Source: Spongorhabdus nitratireducens (GTDB taxonomy: Bacteria > Pseudomonadota > Gammaproteobacteria > Pseudomonadales > Endozoicomonadaceae). From it: 64,000 nt of DNA. Shown in pieces: positions 18,200 to 28,899 of the stretch. Location: assembly GCA_947387575.1 (NCBI GenBank), contig CANDOC010000005.1:248001-312000 (forward strand), given 5' to 3'. The stretch's first letter is position 1, and each line of letters begins with the position of its first letter. Under the pieces are notes generated by a model, which saw only the letters and a program-made list of their open reading frames with translations, did not search any database and was not told the origin of the DNA. Both the position numbers and the translations under genes were made by a program.

Positions 18200-19084
18200 A
18201 TGTTCAGAAACCGGTTTACCAGACCGTTGTTGACCCGATTATTGGCGTGGCTGGTTATGTTGATCGCCCTGTCAGGTTTTGCTGCAACCCTCGAGCTGGA
18301 TGCATTGCTGCAGTTAAGTGAACAGCTGAAGCATGACGGGCGCTGGAAAGACAATCTGGTGTTGGTCAGGGAAGGCGTATTGCAGGCGCAGGATGTAGGT
18401 GATCAGGAAAAGGAGCTGGTGTTGACGCTGCAGGCTGTATCGACAGCATTTTATCTGGGTGATTATGACCTGGCAGGACAATTGGCGGAGTCGGCCAATC
18501 GGTTGGCTGGGCAGCTGAAGAGCAAAGATCCGGGTAAAACACGGTCGGAAATAGAATCTCTCTATCTGTTGTCTGCGGTAGCCCGGGCTCGTCACCATGA
18601 CGGGGAAGCTGTCGCAAGGGGAGAGCAAGCGTTGGCCCTGTGCCGGGAAGCATTGAAGCCCGGAGATATGCTGGAAGCCAAAGTTCGGTTTAATCTGGGC
18701 GCGGCCCTGACCGATGCCGAAACACCTGATCTGGTCCGGGGTATCAGTCAGCTGGAGCAGGCACAGGCTATTTTTGTCAGTAACAATAATAGCTCTGACA
18801 CTTTGCGCGTCGCGCTGAGGCTTGCTCGTGCCAATCTGATGCTGGAACAGCCGGACAAGGCGGAGGCAATACTGCTTAAGGTAAAAAATCTGCCTGAGTC
18901 ACTCCGTAACCTGATGCTGTATCAGTATCAGTGGGCGAAAGTCTGTCTTGCCCGGGGGCGAATTAAAGAGGCTGGAACTGTTGCGGCAGAGGCAGAGCAG
19001 TTAGCTATAAAATTAAATGCAAGTAAAGACTTGGAACGTATTAAAACATTACAGCAGCAGCTTGCAGCAAGTGTTGATGCCTGA
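18200..19084 (+). CDS. Exported TPR-like helical-repeat protein, function unknown
   Basis: A 294-residue protein with a signal peptide (MFRNRFTRPLLTRLLAWLVMLIALSGFAA) and then alpha-helical repeats of about 35 residues. Examples are LVLTLQAVSTAFYLGDYDLAGQLAESANRLA, AKVRFNLGAALTDAE and RLARANLMLEQPDKAEAILLKVK; the spacing of Ala, Gly and Leu is TPR-like. Start: ATG with GGAAAG seven bases upstream. Such proteins usually act as periplasmic scaffolds. No partner is indicated by its neighbours. It is followed by a GC-rich terminator-like hairpin. Confidence 0.7.
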   Translation: MFRNRFTRPLLTRLLAWLVMLIALSGFAATLELDALLQLSEQLKHDGRWKDNLVLVREGVLQAQDVGDQEKELVLTLQAVSTAFYLGDYDLAGQLAESANRLAGQLKSKDPGKTRSEIESLYLLSAVARARHHDGEAVARGEQALALCREALKPGDMLEAKVRFNLGAALTDAETPDLVRGISQLEQAQAIFVSNNNSSDTLRVALRLARANLMLEQPDKAEAILLKVKNLPESLRNLMLYQYQWAKVCLARGRIKEAGTVAAEAEQLAIKLNASKDLERIKTLQQQLAASVDA

Positions 19085-19090
19085 ATGAAA

Positions 19091-19114
19091 CACCCGGGCC
19101 GGAATGCCCGGGTG
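19091..19114. terminator. GC-rich hairpin between convergent genes
   Basis: A 9-bp stem, CACCCGGGC (19091-19099) with GCCCGGGTG (19106-19114), and a 6-base loop. It lies between the TPR-like gene and mtaD, which converge. The following bases are only partly T-rich. Confidence 0.65.
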
Positions 19115-19129
19115 ATGAATCATTAAATA

Positions 19130-20449
19130 TCAGGCTTTGCTGGTGATTTTATGATGCCAGTCACGCGCTGTTTCAATCAGCTCGCTTTCGTGCATGCGGG
19201 TCAGATTACGGTCATCCAGCAGCAGCTGGCCTTCGACCCAGACATGGCTGACCTGATTGCGAGTTGAAGCGTAGACGATCTGGGATGCCGGGTTATAGAG
19301 CGGTGCACATTCCAGTACATCCAGATCAATGGCGGTAATATCGGCTGACTTGCCCACTTCCAGGCTACCGGTGGTTGCATCCAGACCCAGAGCTTTGGCG
19401 CCGTTCAGGGTGGCGCACTCCAGTGCCTCGTAGGCTCCCATGGAAGACATATCCTTACCGACCACCTTGGCCAGCAGTGCTGCAGTACGCATTTCACCCA
19501 GCATATCCAGATCGTTGTTACTGGCGCAGCCGTCGGTGCCCAAAGCAACATTAATGCCTTCTTTTTTCAGTCGGGTGACTTCACAGAAGCCGCTGCCCAG
19601 TTTCAGGTTGGATTCGGGGCAGTGCAGAATATGGCAGCCGTATTCGGCAATCCGGCGAATATCGTCATCATTAAGCTGGGTCATATGGACACACTGCAAT
19701 CGGGGTGTCAGTAATCCCAGTTCTTCCAGGTAATGCACCGGGCGCTTGCCGGTACGTTCACGAATCTGGCTGACTTCATCTGCGGTTTCACAGATATGCA
19801 TCTGTACCGGCAGGTCCAGCTGGTCGGACAGTACCGCTACCTGTCGCAGGGCATCTTCACTAACTGCATAGGGCGAGTGGGGGCCAAAAGCGACATTAAC
19901 CAATGGCTGATTACGGAACTGGTCGTTGACTTCCAGCCCCTTGTGCAGATGTTGTTCTGCATCCTTGGCCCAGCGGTTGGCAAAGTCGATGACCGGAAAG
20001 GCGATCTGACAGCGGATGCCGGCTTCATGTGCAGTAGCTGCCGAGACATCCGGGAAAAAATAGTTATCACTGAAGGTCGTTGTACCGCTGCGGAGCATCT
20101 CGGCGATAGCCAGCCGGGTTCCGTCATGGACAAACTGCTCGTTGACCCATTTGGCTTCGGTGGGCCAGATATGGTTGTTGAGCCAGTCCATCAATTCCAG
20201 ATCGTCGGCCTTGCCGCGCATCAGTGACATGGCTGCATGGCCGTGAGTATTGACGAAGCCGGGAATCAGGGCGTGCCCCTTCAGGTCTTTAATCTGTTTT
20301 GGCTGATATTGTTGTTCCGCCTCGGCCCGGGGAAGAATGGCCAGGATCTTGCCGTCATGGATTGCGAGACTGTGATGTTCGAGGATATCGCGGCTGGAAT
20401 TAACCGGGATAATCCAGCGGGCATGAATCAGGGTATCTATCTCTGACAT
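19130..20449 (-). CDS. mtaD: 5-methylthioadenosine/S-adenosylhomocysteine deaminase (TRZ/ATZ family)
   Basis: A 439-residue amidohydrolase. Metal and active-site motifs are NTHGHAAMSLMRG (HxH), LPVQMHICET (His), CVHMTQL (His) and LGTDGCASNNDLDMLGE (Asp). The long DLELMDWLNNHIWPTEAKWV block is typical of the MtaD/SsnA/TrzN branch. The frame is open upstream to 20536, but the family start is MSEIDTLIHARWIIPVN at 20449. In Pseudomonas mtaD lies next to gyrA, mtnA and ubiG; here the divergent gyrA is the neighbour, supporting the call. Its role is salvage of methylthioadenosine or SAH through deamination to the inosine forms. Confidence 0.9.
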   Translation of the reverse strand: MSEIDTLIHARWIIPVNSSRDILEHHSLAIHDGKILAILPRAEAEQQYQPKQIKDLKGHALIPGFVNTHGHAAMSLMRGKADDLELMDWLNNHIWPTEAKWVNEQFVHDGTRLAIAEMLRSGTTTFSDNYFFPDVSAATAHEAGIRCQIAFPVIDFANRWAKDAEQHLHKGLEVNDQFRNQPLVNVAFGPHSPYAVSEDALRQVAVLSDQLDLPVQMHICETADEVSQIRERTGKRPVHYLEELGLLTPRLQCVHMTQLNDDDIRRIAEYGCHILHCPESNLKLGSGFCEVTRLKKEGINVALGTDGCASNNDLDMLGEMRTAALLAKVVGKDMSSMGAYEALECATLNGAKALGLDATTGSLEVGKSADITAIDLDVLECAPLYNPASQIVYASTRNQVSHVWVEGQLLLDDRNLTRMHESELIETARDWHHKITSKA

Positions 20450-20718
20450 TGGGGAGTATCCACTTCTTATGTCCGGCAAGTATATCCAATCCCGGCGTAA
20501 AATCAGCACTGATGGGGTTAATACTGAGGCCTTCACGAGGTTTTAGGTCGCGAATAACGGTCATCATGTGGTATGATTTCGAGGTTTAAGGCTTTCTGTT
20601 CGACTTCGCCCCACCACTTGATGGTGCGGCCATATTGCTGGTCGGCAAGAGAGCTGGTAAGCCCGGTCAGGGGAAGGGCCGGGTGGTGACAGGAACAGAC
20701 TGGGAACGACGGGTCTTT

Positions 20719-23310
20719 ATGACTGATATCGCAAATGAAATTCTTCCGGTAAATATCGAAGACGAACTAAGGCAGTCCTATCTGGACTACGCCATGAGCG
20801 TTATTGTCGGCCGAGCACTGCCTGATGTCAGGGACGGACTCAAGCCGGTACACCGCCGCGTACTGTTCGCGATGAGTGAGCTGGGGAACCACTGGAACAA
20901 ACCCTATCTGAAGTCCGCACGTGTGGTCGGTGACGTTATCGGTAAATACCACCCTCACGGTGACAGTGCGGTTTACGACACGATTGTGCGGATGGCACAG
21001 TCATTCTCCATGCGTTACATGCTGGTGGATGGTCAGGGTAACTTCGGTTCCATCGACGGTGACTCTGCTGCGGCGATGCGTTACACCGAAATTCGTATGG
21101 AAAAGATCACCCACGACTTGCTGGCTGATCTGGACAAGGAAACCGTGGATTATGTGCCCAACTACGATGGCACCATCCAGATTCCTGAAGTCATGCCGAC
21201 CCGGGTACCGAACCTGCTGGTAAATGGTTCTGCCGGTATTGCCGTAGGCATGGCAACCAATATTCCTCCCCATAACCTGAAAGAAGTTATCGGTGGCTGT
21301 CTGGCACTGCTGGATAATCCGGAGCTGACCATCGATGACCTGATGGAATACATTCCGGGGCCGGACTTCCCGACAGCGGCCATTATTAACGGTCGTGCAG
21401 GAATCCTGCAGGCATACCGTACCGGTCGTGGCCGGATCTATCTGCGTGCCCGTGCTGAAATTGAACGGGACGAGAAGAAAAACCGTGAAACCATCATTAT
21501 TTCCGAGATTCCTTACCAGGTTAACAAGGCGCGGTTGATCGAAAAGATTGCCGAGCTGGTTAAAGAGCGCAAGATCGAAGGCATCAGTGAGCTGCGGGAC
21601 GAATCCGACAAGGATGGCCTGCGGGTTGTCATCGAACTGCGCCGTGGTGAAGTGGGTGAAGTGGTACTGAATAACCTGTACGCCCAGACCCAACTGGAAA
21701 ATGTTTTCGGGATCAATATGGTGGCACTGGTTGATGGCCAGCCCCGCACTCTCAACCTGAAACAGATTCTGGAAGCCTTTATCCGCCATCGCCGGGAAGT
21801 AGTAACCCGTCGTACCGTTTATGAGCTGCGCAAGGCGAAAGAGCGTGGTCATACGCTGGAAGGTCTGGCGGTTGCCCTGTCCAATATCGATCCGGTGATC
21901 CAGCTGATCAAGGAATCTCCGTCTTCTGCTGAAGCCCGAGAAAAACTCACAGCTGTAACCTGGGATGCCGGTCAGGTGCTGAATATGCTCGGTGCGGCCG
22001 GTGCTGACGCCTGCCAGCCGGAAGATCTGGCTGAAGGTTTTGGTCTGGTGGACGGTGACCGTTATCGTCTGTCTCCGGCTCAGGCTCATGCCATTCTGGA
22101 AATGAAACTGCACCGCCTGACCGGTCTGGAGCAGGACAAGCTGCTGCAGGAATACCGTGAAATTCTGGAACGTATTGCCGAGCTGACCCTGATTCTGTCT
22201 GATCCGCAGCGTCTGCTGGAAGTTATCCGGGAAGAGCTGGAAGCCGTGGTTGAAGGTTATGGTGACGAACGCCGTACTGAAATTACCAGTTCCCGTCGTG
22301 ACCTGACTGTTGAAGACCTGATCACTGAAGAAGATATGGTTGTTACCCTGTCGCATCAGGGTTATGCCAAAACTACGACACTGGATACCTATCAGGCGCA
22401 GCGTCGTGGCGGTAGAGGTAAGGCTGCGGCTTCGGTGAAGGAAGAAGACTTCGTCGAACACATGCTGGTGGCCAGCACCCATACCCAGATTCTGCTGTTC
22501 TCCTCTTTGGGTAAGGTCTACTGGCTCAAGGTGTACCAGATTCCGCCAGCAGGTCGAACCTCCCGTGGTCGTCCGATTGTTAACATCCTGCCACTGGAAG
22601 AAGGTGAGCGCATCACCACCATGCTGCCGGTAGACGAGTATACTGAAGGCAACTTTGTCTTTATGGCGACCCAGCGCGGCACTGTGAAGAAAGTACCGCT
22701 GGTGCAGTTCTCCCGTCCGCGTTCTGTTGGCCTGCGTGCGATCGAACTGGAAGAAGGCGATACCCTGATGGGTGCCGAAATCACCGATGGCAGCAAGCAG
22801 GTTATGCTGCTGTCCAACGGAGGCAAGGCAATTCGCTTTGAAGAAGGCGATGTGCGTGCCATGGGTCGTACTGCACGTGGTGTGCGTGGTATTCGACTGC
22901 TGGATGACCAGAAGGTAATCTCGCTGATTATTCCGGAAGACAATGCCCGCATTCTGACGGCCAGTATCAATGGCTTTGGTAAACGGACTCCGGTTGAAGA
23001 CTTCCGGATTACCGGTCGTGGTGGTCAGGGTGTGATCGCGATGCAGATGACCGAGCGTAACGGTGAAATCATCGGTGCGACTCAGGTGCAAGATGGTGAG
23101 GAAATTATCCTGATCTCAGACCAGGGCACGCTGGTACGTACCCGGGTTGATGAAATCTCTGTCATGAGTCGTAACACCCAGGGTGTTACCCTGATCAAGG
23201 TGGCGTCGGATGAAAATCTGGTTGGCGTAGCCCGGGTTGAAGAGCCTGAAGAAGTTGCCCAGTCAGAAGAGGGTGATGCTGAGGCTGAAGCAGCAACAGA
23301 TGACGCCTGA
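20719..23310 (+). CDS. gyrA: DNA gyrase subunit A
   Basis: An 863-residue GyrA. The start is [20 protein letters not shown] at 20719; the frame is open 28 codons further up but without homology. Catalytic Tyr122 is in [11 protein letters not shown]. The quinolone-resistance region reads [15 protein letters not shown], with Ser83 and Asp87 in E. coli numbering, so the common resistance substitutions are absent. The GyrA box [10 protein letters not shown] is present, followed by the six-bladed pinwheel C-terminal domain with repeated GRTSRG/GRTARG motifs and an acidic tail. The enzyme cuts and rejoins DNA to add negative supercoils with GyrB. It begins the gyrA-serC-pheA-tyrA/aroA-cmk-rpsA run, but a terminator follows it. 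Confidence 0.98.
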   Translation: MTDIANEILPVNIEDELRQSYLDYAMSVIVGRALPDVRDGLKPVHRRVLFAMSELGNHWNKPYLKSARVVGDVIGKYHPHGDSAVYDTIVRMAQSFSMRYMLVDGQGNFGSIDGDSAAAMRYTEIRMEKITHDLLADLDKETVDYVPNYDGTIQIPEVMPTRVPNLLVNGSAGIAVGMATNIPPHNLKEVIGGCLALLDNPELTIDDLMEYIPGPDFPTAAIINGRAGILQAYRTGRGRIYLRARAEIERDEKKNRETIIISEIPYQVNKARLIEKIAELVKERKIEGISELRDESDKDGLRVVIELRRGEVGEVVLNNLYAQTQLENVFGINMVALVDGQPRTLNLKQILEAFIRHRREVVTRRTVYELRKAKERGHTLEGLAVALSNIDPVIQLIKESPSSAEAREKLTAVTWDAGQVLNMLGAAGADACQPEDLAEGFGLVDGDRYRLSPAQAHAILEMKLHRLTGLEQDKLLQEYREILERIAELTLILSDPQRLLEVIREELEAVVEGYGDERRTEITSSRRDLTVEDLITEEDMVVTLSHQGYAKTTTLDTYQAQRRGGRGKAAASVKEEDFVEHMLVASTHTQILLFSSLGKVYWLKVYQIPPAGRTSRGRPIVNILPLEEGERITTMLPVDEYTEGNFVFMATQRGTVKKVPLVQFSRPRSVGLRAIELEEGDTLMGAEITDGSKQVMLLSNGGKAIRFEEGDVRAMGRTARGVRGIRLLDDQKVISLIIPEDNARILTASINGFGKRTPVEDFRITGRGGQGVIAMQMTERNGEIIGATQVQDGEEIILISDQGTLVRTRVDEISVMSRNTQGVTLIKVASDENLVGVARVEEPEEVAQSEEGDAEAEAATDDA

Positions 23311-23341
23311 AACCGATAAAGTCAGTCGTTATTGATCACCG

Positions 23342-23373
23342 AACGCCGGGCTCTTACAGAGTCCGGCGTTTTT
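23342..23373 (+). terminator. Rho-independent terminator after gyrA
   Basis: A 12-bp GC-rich stem with one G-T pair (AACGCCGGGCTC at 23342-23353 with GAGTCCGGCGTT at 23359-23370), followed by five T's in all. This separates gyrA from serC. Confidence 0.88.
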
Positions 23374-23479
23374 GCATTATTTGAAAGCCTTTTCGGTTTT
23401 TACGGTGTAGTATTGTGACCTTGGTGCATATACCTGTTTCAAAAGAAAACTCCAGCTGAAAGTGTAAGTTAAATCTGTT

Positions 23480-24562
23480 ATGAGCCGAGCATTTAATTTC
23501 TGTGCGGGACCGGCGGCTTTGCCAACGGAAGTTTTGGAGCAGGCTCGGGATGAGCTGTTGGATTGGGGCGGACGAGGCCACTCGGTAATGGAGTGCAGCC
23601 ATCGTAGCCCGGACTTTATGGAAATGGCTGCAACAGCAGAAGCCGACCTGCGTGAATTGCTGAAAATCCCCGATAATTATAAAGTCCTTTTTCTTCAGGG
23701 TGGTGCTACCCTGCAGTTTGCCATGGCACCACTTAACCTGATGGGTAAATCAGCCAAGGCTGATTATGTAAATACCGGACACTGGTCCTCAAAGGCGATT
23801 TCTGAAGCCAAACGTTTTGGTGAAATCAATATCGCTGCCAGTAGTGAAGCTGAAAACTATACCTGTGTCCCGGCGTTTGAATACTGGAAGCTGTCGGCTG
23901 ATGCCGCCTATGTTCATTACACTCCCAATGAAACCATTGGCGGGGTAGAGTTCCCGTTTATTCCGGATACCGGTGATGTACCGCTGGTGGCGGACATGTC
24001 ATCCAATATTCTGTCTGCACCTCTGGATGTTTCCCGTTTTGGCATTATCTATGCCGGAGCGCAGAAAAATATCGGTCCGGCGGGGCTGACACTGGTGATT
24101 GTTCGGGATGACCTGCTGAATCAGGCCATGCCCCAGTGTCCTACGCTGATGAACTATGCCAATCATGCCGAGCGTGACTCCATGCTGAATACCCCCCCAA
24201 CACTGGCCTGGTATCTGGCCGGACTGGTGTTCAAATGGCTCAAGCGTCAGGGTGGTCTTGAAGCGATGGCCCGGATTAACCGGCGCAAGGCAGACAAGCT
24301 CTATCAGGCGATTGATCAAAGCAGTTTTTACAGCAACAAGGTTACCGTAGAGCAACGCTCCTGCATGAATGTGCCGTTTATTCTGGCGGATGATGCGCTG
24401 AATAGTGTCTTTCTGGCTGAAAGCAAGGCTGCAGGCCTGCTAAACCTTAAAGGCCACAAAGCCGTCGGTGGTATGCGGGCCAGTATCTATAATGCTGTAC
24501 CCGAGGCAGCAGTTGATGCGCTGATTGATTTTATGGCCGATTTTGAACAGCGAAACGGCTAA
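23480..24562 (+). CDS. serC: Phosphoserine aminotransferase
   Basis: A 360-residue class V aminotransferase, the usual SerC length. It begins MSRAFNFCAGPAALPTEVLE and carries HRSPDFMEMA and the PLP lysine Lys196 in YAGAQKNIGPAGLT. GGMRASIYNA near the end is also diagnostic. It makes phosphoserine from 3-phosphohydroxypyruvate and also serves pyridoxal phosphate synthesis. It is placed between gyrA and pheA, as in Pseudomonas. Confidence 0.97.
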   Translation: MSRAFNFCAGPAALPTEVLEQARDELLDWGGRGHSVMECSHRSPDFMEMAATAEADLRELLKIPDNYKVLFLQGGATLQFAMAPLNLMGKSAKADYVNTGHWSSKAISEAKRFGEINIAASSEAENYTCVPAFEYWKLSADAAYVHYTPNETIGGVEFPFIPDTGDVPLVADMSSNILSAPLDVSRFGIIYAGAQKNIGPAGLTLVIVRDDLLNQAMPQCPTLMNYANHAERDSMLNTPPTLAWYLAGLVFKWLKRQGGLEAMARINRRKADKLYQAIDQSSFYSNKVTVEQRSCMNVPFILADDALNSVFLAESKAAGLLNLKGHKAVGGMRASIYNAVPEAAVDALIDFMADFEQRNG

Positions 24563-24698
24563 AACTGCCGCTGTTGAATGATTCTGCAGTTGGAAGGTCA
24601 AAACAGTTGCAGGAATAATAATCCGGGCTTCGGGCCTGAGGGACGTTACCCTGATTGCAGGTTCCGAGGTCAGGCTGAAAGAACATGTGAGAATATAA

Positions 24699-25841
24699 AT
24701 GAGTAGTGATGGTAGTGGAGACAGCGCGATAGACAGCTGTGACAAGAATCAGGACGCAAGTCAGCTTCAGTCATTGCGAGAGCAAATTGACGGTATCGAC
24801 CGCAAGTTGCTGGAGCTGATTTCCGAGCGTGCCCAGTGCGCCCAGTCGGTGGCCCACGTCAAACAAGCCTCCGAGCCGGGTGAGGAAATCCTGTTCTATC
24901 GTCCCGAACGGGAAGCACAGGTGCTGCGTAGCATTATGGCACGCAACAACGGCCCGCTGGCTGATGAAGAAGTCGGTCGACTGTTCCGTGAAGTGATGTC
25001 AGCCTGCCTGGCGCTGGAACAGCCCACTAAAGTGGCTTATCTGGGGCCGGAAGGTACCTTTACCCAGCAGGCTGCGCTGAAGCATTTTGGCCATTCCGCT
25101 GTCAGTGTACCGCTGGCTGCCATCGATGAAGTTTTCCGTGAAGTTGCTGCGGGTGCGGTCAAATACGGTGTGGTTCCGGTTGAGAACTCTACTGAAGGCG
25201 TAATCAACAGCACTCTCGACAGTTTTATGGATACCTCGCTGCGAATCTGTGGCGAAGTGGTACTGCGTATTCATCACAATATGCTGGTATCCGAGAATAC
25301 CCGTCGTGATAAAATTACCCGGATTTATTCTCATGCCCAGTCATTTGCCCAGTGTCGTAAATGGCTGGATGCTCACTGGCCGATGGCCGAGCGGATTGCA
25401 GTCAATAGTAATGCTGAAGCGGCCCGCAGAATTCGTGGTGAATGGAACTCGGCGGCAATTGCCGGCGATATGGCTGCCCGTTTGTATGATCTTGATATCA
25501 TGGCTGACAAGATTGAAGACCAGCCGGATAACTCAACCCGGTTCCTGATTATCGGCAACCATGATGTACCGGTCAGCGGCAAGGATAAAACGTCTATTGT
25601 CGTTTCAATGCGAAATCAGCCGGGTGCACTGCATGATCTGTTGCAGCCGTTCCATCAGCACGATATTGACCTGACCCGGGTTGAAACTCGCCCGTCCCGT
25701 ACCGGTAACTGGAACTATGTGTTCTTTATTGATTTCCGGGGCCATGTTAATGATCCGGCAATCAGTGCAGTGCTGGAGCAGGTGGGAGAAAATGCTCACG
25801 ACCTGAAAGTGCTGGGCTCCTACCCTGAAGGTGTACTCTAA
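24699..25841 (+). CDS. pheA: Bifunctional chorismate mutase / prephenate dehydratase (P-protein)
   Basis: A 380-residue P-protein. Chorismate mutase is at about residues 22-110 (LREQIDGIDRKLLELISERAQCAQSVAHVK). Prephenate dehydratase is at about 113-290 (VAYLGPEGTFTQQAAL, VVPVENSTEGVINSTLD, DNSTRFLIIGNHDVP). A C-terminal ACT domain from about 295 (IVVSMRNQPGALHDLLQPF, ETRPSRTGNWNYVFFIDF) should bind phenylalanine for feedback. A 20-residue N-terminal extension is unusual but low in complexity. It abuts the tyrA-aroA gene, whose TTG/ATG start region begins directly at the pheA stop, so the two are co-translated or at least co-transcribed. Confidence 0.96.
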   Translation: MSSDGSGDSAIDSCDKNQDASQLQSLREQIDGIDRKLLELISERAQCAQSVAHVKQASEPGEEILFYRPEREAQVLRSIMARNNGPLADEEVGRLFREVMSACLALEQPTKVAYLGPEGTFTQQAALKHFGHSAVSVPLAAIDEVFREVAAGAVKYGVVPVENSTEGVINSTLDSFMDTSLRICGEVVLRIHHNMLVSENTRRDKITRIYSHAQSFAQCRKWLDAHWPMAERIAVNSNAEAARRIRGEWNSAAIAGDMAARLYDLDIMADKIEDQPDNSTRFLIIGNHDVPVSGKDKTSIVVSMRNQPGALHDLLQPFHQHDIDLTRVETRPSRTGNWNYVFFIDFRGHVNDPAISAVLEQVGENAHDLKVLGSYPEGVL

Positions 25842-25850
25842 TTGTCCTTT

Positions 25851-28121
25851 ATGAGTACCGGAGTTGATTGTTTGAACAGGGTTGATGCAGAAGCGGCCAG
25901 CGTGTTGCAAGATAAGGTTCTGCTCGTTGTTGGTCTTGGTTTGATCGGCGGATCGGTGGCTGCCTCGGTTCGTAGTGCCAGTGTTTGTCGCAAGGTGCTG
26001 GGTTATGATGCCAACCCGCTGTCCCGACAGCGGGCTCCTGTGCTGGGTGTTGTCGATAAGAGTTATGACCGCCTTGATGTCGCTGTTGCTGAAGCTGATA
26101 TCATTATGCTGGCAGTGCCGATGCTGGCAATGGAATCCGTTCTGGATCGGTTGTCGGGGCTGGATCTGACCGGCAAGACGCTGACAGATGGCGGCAGCTG
26201 CAAAGGCGAGTTTGTTGCTGCTGCGCGCAGGGCGTTAGGCGATTCCTGTTGTAATCTGGTGCCGGGGCATCCGATTGCAGGTTCGGAACAGAGTGGTATT
26301 ACGGCTGCCCGTGATGGCCTGTTTCGAGATCATATGGTGATTGTGACGCCTTTGCCTGAATCAGAAACACTGCATTTGCAGCGGGTCAAGGCGTTGTGGC
26401 AAGTTTGTGGTGCCCGTGTTCTGGAAATGCCGGTAAATCGCCACGATGATGTGCTGGCAATGACCAGTCATTTGCCTCACTTGCTGGCATTTTCACTGGT
26501 CGATACGTTGGCAGCCAATCCTGACAATATTGATATTTTTCGTTATGCCGCGGGCGGGTTCCGGGACTTTACCCGAATTGCTGCCAGTGATCCGACCATG
26601 TGGCATGATATTTTTCTTTCCAATAAAACCGCAGTATTGAGTGCGCTGGATGCCTTTTCCGGTGATCTGGAACGGCTGAGGCAAGCAGTGGCGGAAGATG
26701 ATACCCGTCATCTGCTGGGCGTATTCAGCCGTGCCCGCGCGGCCCGTACTCACTTTTCCCGGATTTTGGAACACAGAGCGTATATAGATAACATGAGCAG
26801 TAGTCATCCGATTACCTGGCAGGCCGCAAACGGCGGTCCGATTCAAGGGGAACTGCGGGTTCCCGGTGATAAATCCATCTCCCACCGTTCCATTATGATG
26901 GGCTCCCTGGCTGAAGGCACAACGCACGTCAGTGGCTTCCTGGAAGGTGAAGACAGTCTGGCTACGCTGCAGGCTTTTCGTGACATGGGTGTGGTTATTG
27001 AAGGCCCTCATGATGGTAAGGTAACCATTTATGGTGTCGGTCTGCATGGTCTGCAGCCGCCTCCGGGTGATATCTATCTCGGTAATGCCGGTACCGGCAT
27101 GCGACTGTTCTCCGGACTGATGGCCGGGCAGAAGTTTGATACCCGCCTGACTGGTGATGAATCACTGTCCGGTCGTCCGATGAAGCGTGTTACCGCTCCT
27201 CTGAAAGAGATGGGTGCTGTGATCAGTGCCGACGAAGGTGAAACCCCTCCGCTGGCAATCGAAGGTGGCAAGCCGCTGCAGGGCATCGAGTATGATATGC
27301 CGATGGCCAGTGCCCAAGTCAAATCCTGTCTGCTGCTGGCGGGTCTGTATGCAGATGGCAAGACTACCGTGACCGAACCTGCACCGACCCGTGATCATAC
27401 CGAGCGTATGCTGCAGGCCTTTGGTTGCCCGGTTGAAGTGGATGGCGACCGGATTTCGGTGTCTACCTGTGAAGGCCTTAAAGCCTGTGATATTGATGTA
27501 CCTGCGGATATTTCATCAGCAGCCTTCTTCCTGGTTGCGGCTTCTATTGTACCGGGTTCTGACTTGCGCCTGATGCATGTGGGTATCAACCCGACCCGGG
27601 ACGGTGTCATTAATATTCTGCGGCAAATGGGTGCCAGTATTACCGTGGAAAATGAACGTATGGTCGGTGGTGAGCCTGTGGCAGATCTGCGAGTACAGGC
27701 CGCACCGCTGCACGGTATCGAGATTCCTCAGGATCAGGTGCCACTGGCCATTGATGAATTCCCGGTACTGTTTATTGCTGCTGCCTGCGCTGAAGGCAAG
27801 ACTGTACTGCGTGGTGCTGAAGAGTTACGGGTCAAGGAGAGTGACCGGATCCAGTCCATGGCAAACGGATTGCAGGCGCTGGGGGTTGAAACCAAAGTAC
27901 TGCCGGACGGTATTGAAATTACCGGTGGTTCGATTGGCGGCGGTACGGTAGACAGTTACGGTGATCACCGTATCGCTATGGCATTTGCTGTTGCGGCGCT
28001 GAGAGCCGAGGGAACCATTAATATTCATGATTGCGCCAATGTAGCGACATCATTCCCGAAGTTTTCCGACCTGGCCAACGGGGTCGGGTTTAATATCAAG
28101 ACCATTGGCAGTGAGCATTGA
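25851..28121 (+). CDS. Fused prephenate dehydrogenase / EPSP synthase (TyrA-AroA)
   Basis: About 756 residues. The N-terminal part (to about residue 305) is prephenate dehydrogenase: VVGLGLIGGSVAASVRS is the NAD-binding loop, followed by GHPIAGSEQSGITAA and the HLPHLLAF segment. The C-terminal part starts near MSSSHPITWQAANGG and is EPSP synthase: VPGDKSISHRSIMMGSL, LGNAGTGMRLFSGL, SAQVKSCLLLAGL, NPTRDGV and the ending DHRIAMAFAVAAL. Its SAQxK and NxTR motifs fit the class II EPSP synthases. The same fusion is known from Pseudomonas. The hisC gene that lies between pheA and tyrA there is absent here. A TTG at 25842, directly after the pheA stop, would add three residues. Confidence 0.95.
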   Translation: MSTGVDCLNRVDAEAASVLQDKVLLVVGLGLIGGSVAASVRSASVCRKVLGYDANPLSRQRAPVLGVVDKSYDRLDVAVAEADIIMLAVPMLAMESVLDRLSGLDLTGKTLTDGGSCKGEFVAAARRALGDSCCNLVPGHPIAGSEQSGITAARDGLFRDHMVIVTPLPESETLHLQRVKALWQVCGARVLEMPVNRHDDVLAMTSHLPHLLAFSLVDTLAANPDNIDIFRYAAGGFRDFTRIAASDPTMWHDIFLSNKTAVLSALDAFSGDLERLRQAVAEDDTRHLLGVFSRARAARTHFSRILEHRAYIDNMSSSHPITWQAANGGPIQGELRVPGDKSISHRSIMMGSLAEGTTHVSGFLEGEDSLATLQAFRDMGVVIEGPHDGKVTIYGVGLHGLQPPPGDIYLGNAGTGMRLFSGLMAGQKFDTRLTGDESLSGRPMKRVTAPLKEMGAVISADEGETPPLAIEGGKPLQGIEYDMPMASAQVKSCLLLAGLYADGKTTVTEPAPTRDHTERMLQAFGCPVEVDGDRISVSTCEGLKACDIDVPADISSAAFFLVAASIVPGSDLRLMHVGINPTRDGVINILRQMGASITVENERMVGGEPVADLRVQAAPLHGIEIPQDQVPLAIDEFPVLFIAAACAEGKTVLRGAEELRVKESDRIQSMANGLQALGVETKVLPDGIEITGGSIGGGTVDSYGDHRIAMAFAVAALRAEGTINIHDCANVATSFPKFSDLANGVGFNIKTIGSEH

Positions 28122-28209
28122 GATTTCGGCCACCAAGTCTGCGGGGCGTTTAAGTCCGGCAGGCTTGTGGTAATTGATGCCTCTTTGCCTGAACAGATGA
28201 GTACTCTAC

Positions 28210-28899
28210 GTGACTAATCCAAAAAATCCTGTTGTCACCATTGACGGCCCAGGCGGTGCAGGTAAGGGAACCCTGGCGTCACTGCTGGCCAAAGAGCTTG
28301 GCTGGCACCTGCTGGACAGCGGTGCACTGTACCGCCTGACAGCACTGGCGGCGATCAACCATGGTGTCGCTGCTGAAGATGAAGAAACCCTCTGTGTGCT
28401 GGCCGGCCATCTGGATGTCCGGTTTGTGGCTGCCACTGAAGACAGTGATGCCCAGATCATTCTGGAAGGTGAGCAGGTAGAGTCCGCAATCCGGGCTGAA
28501 GAAGTCGGTAAGATGGCTTCCCGTATCGCGACCCTGCCACGGGTTCGGGATGCGCTTTTACAGCGCCAGCGGGCATTTGCCGAACGTCCGGGACTGGTTG
28601 CTGACGGCCGGGATATGGGAACGGTGGTATTCCCTGATGCTGTGATCAAGTTCTACCTGACCGCCGAGGCCGAAGAACGGGCTCGCCGTCGCATGGAACA
28701 GTTGAAACAGAAGGGAATTGATGCTAATTTTGACCGTCTTTTGAGCGATATAATCGCTCGGGACGAGCGGGATATGAATCGCGAGATTGCCCCGCTCAAG
28801 CCGGCTGATGATGCGATCATGCTGGACAGCACCCGTCTGACCATTCAGGAAGTGCTGAGCCGAATGCTTGATCAGATGCGTCAGCAGGGCATTATTTAG
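28210..28899 (+). CDS. cmk: Cytidylate kinase
   Basis: A 229-residue kinase for CMP and dCMP. The P-loop is [20 protein letters not shown], followed by [25 protein letters not shown]-type [21 protein letters not shown], and the lid region [15 protein letters not shown] with [18 protein letters not shown]. The start is GTG; homology places it here. Position before rpsA is conserved in many gammaproteobacteria. Confidence 0.97.
   Translation: MTNPKNPVVTIDGPGGAGKGTLASLLAKELGWHLLDSGALYRLTALAAINHGVAAEDEETLCVLAGHLDVRFVAATEDSDAQIILEGEQVESAIRAEEVGKMASRIATLPRVRDALLQRQRAFAERPGLVADGRDMGTVVFPDAVIKFYLTAEAEERARRRMEQLKQKGIDANFDRLLSDIIARDERDMNREIAPLKPADDAIMLDSTRLTIQEVLSRMLDQMRQQGII

Noticed and set aside
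21001-23091. Long 696-codon open frame on the strand opposite gyrA
   Set aside because: It is the antisense shadow of gyrA, caused by codon bias; the product is rich in His, Gln and Thr and resembles nothing.
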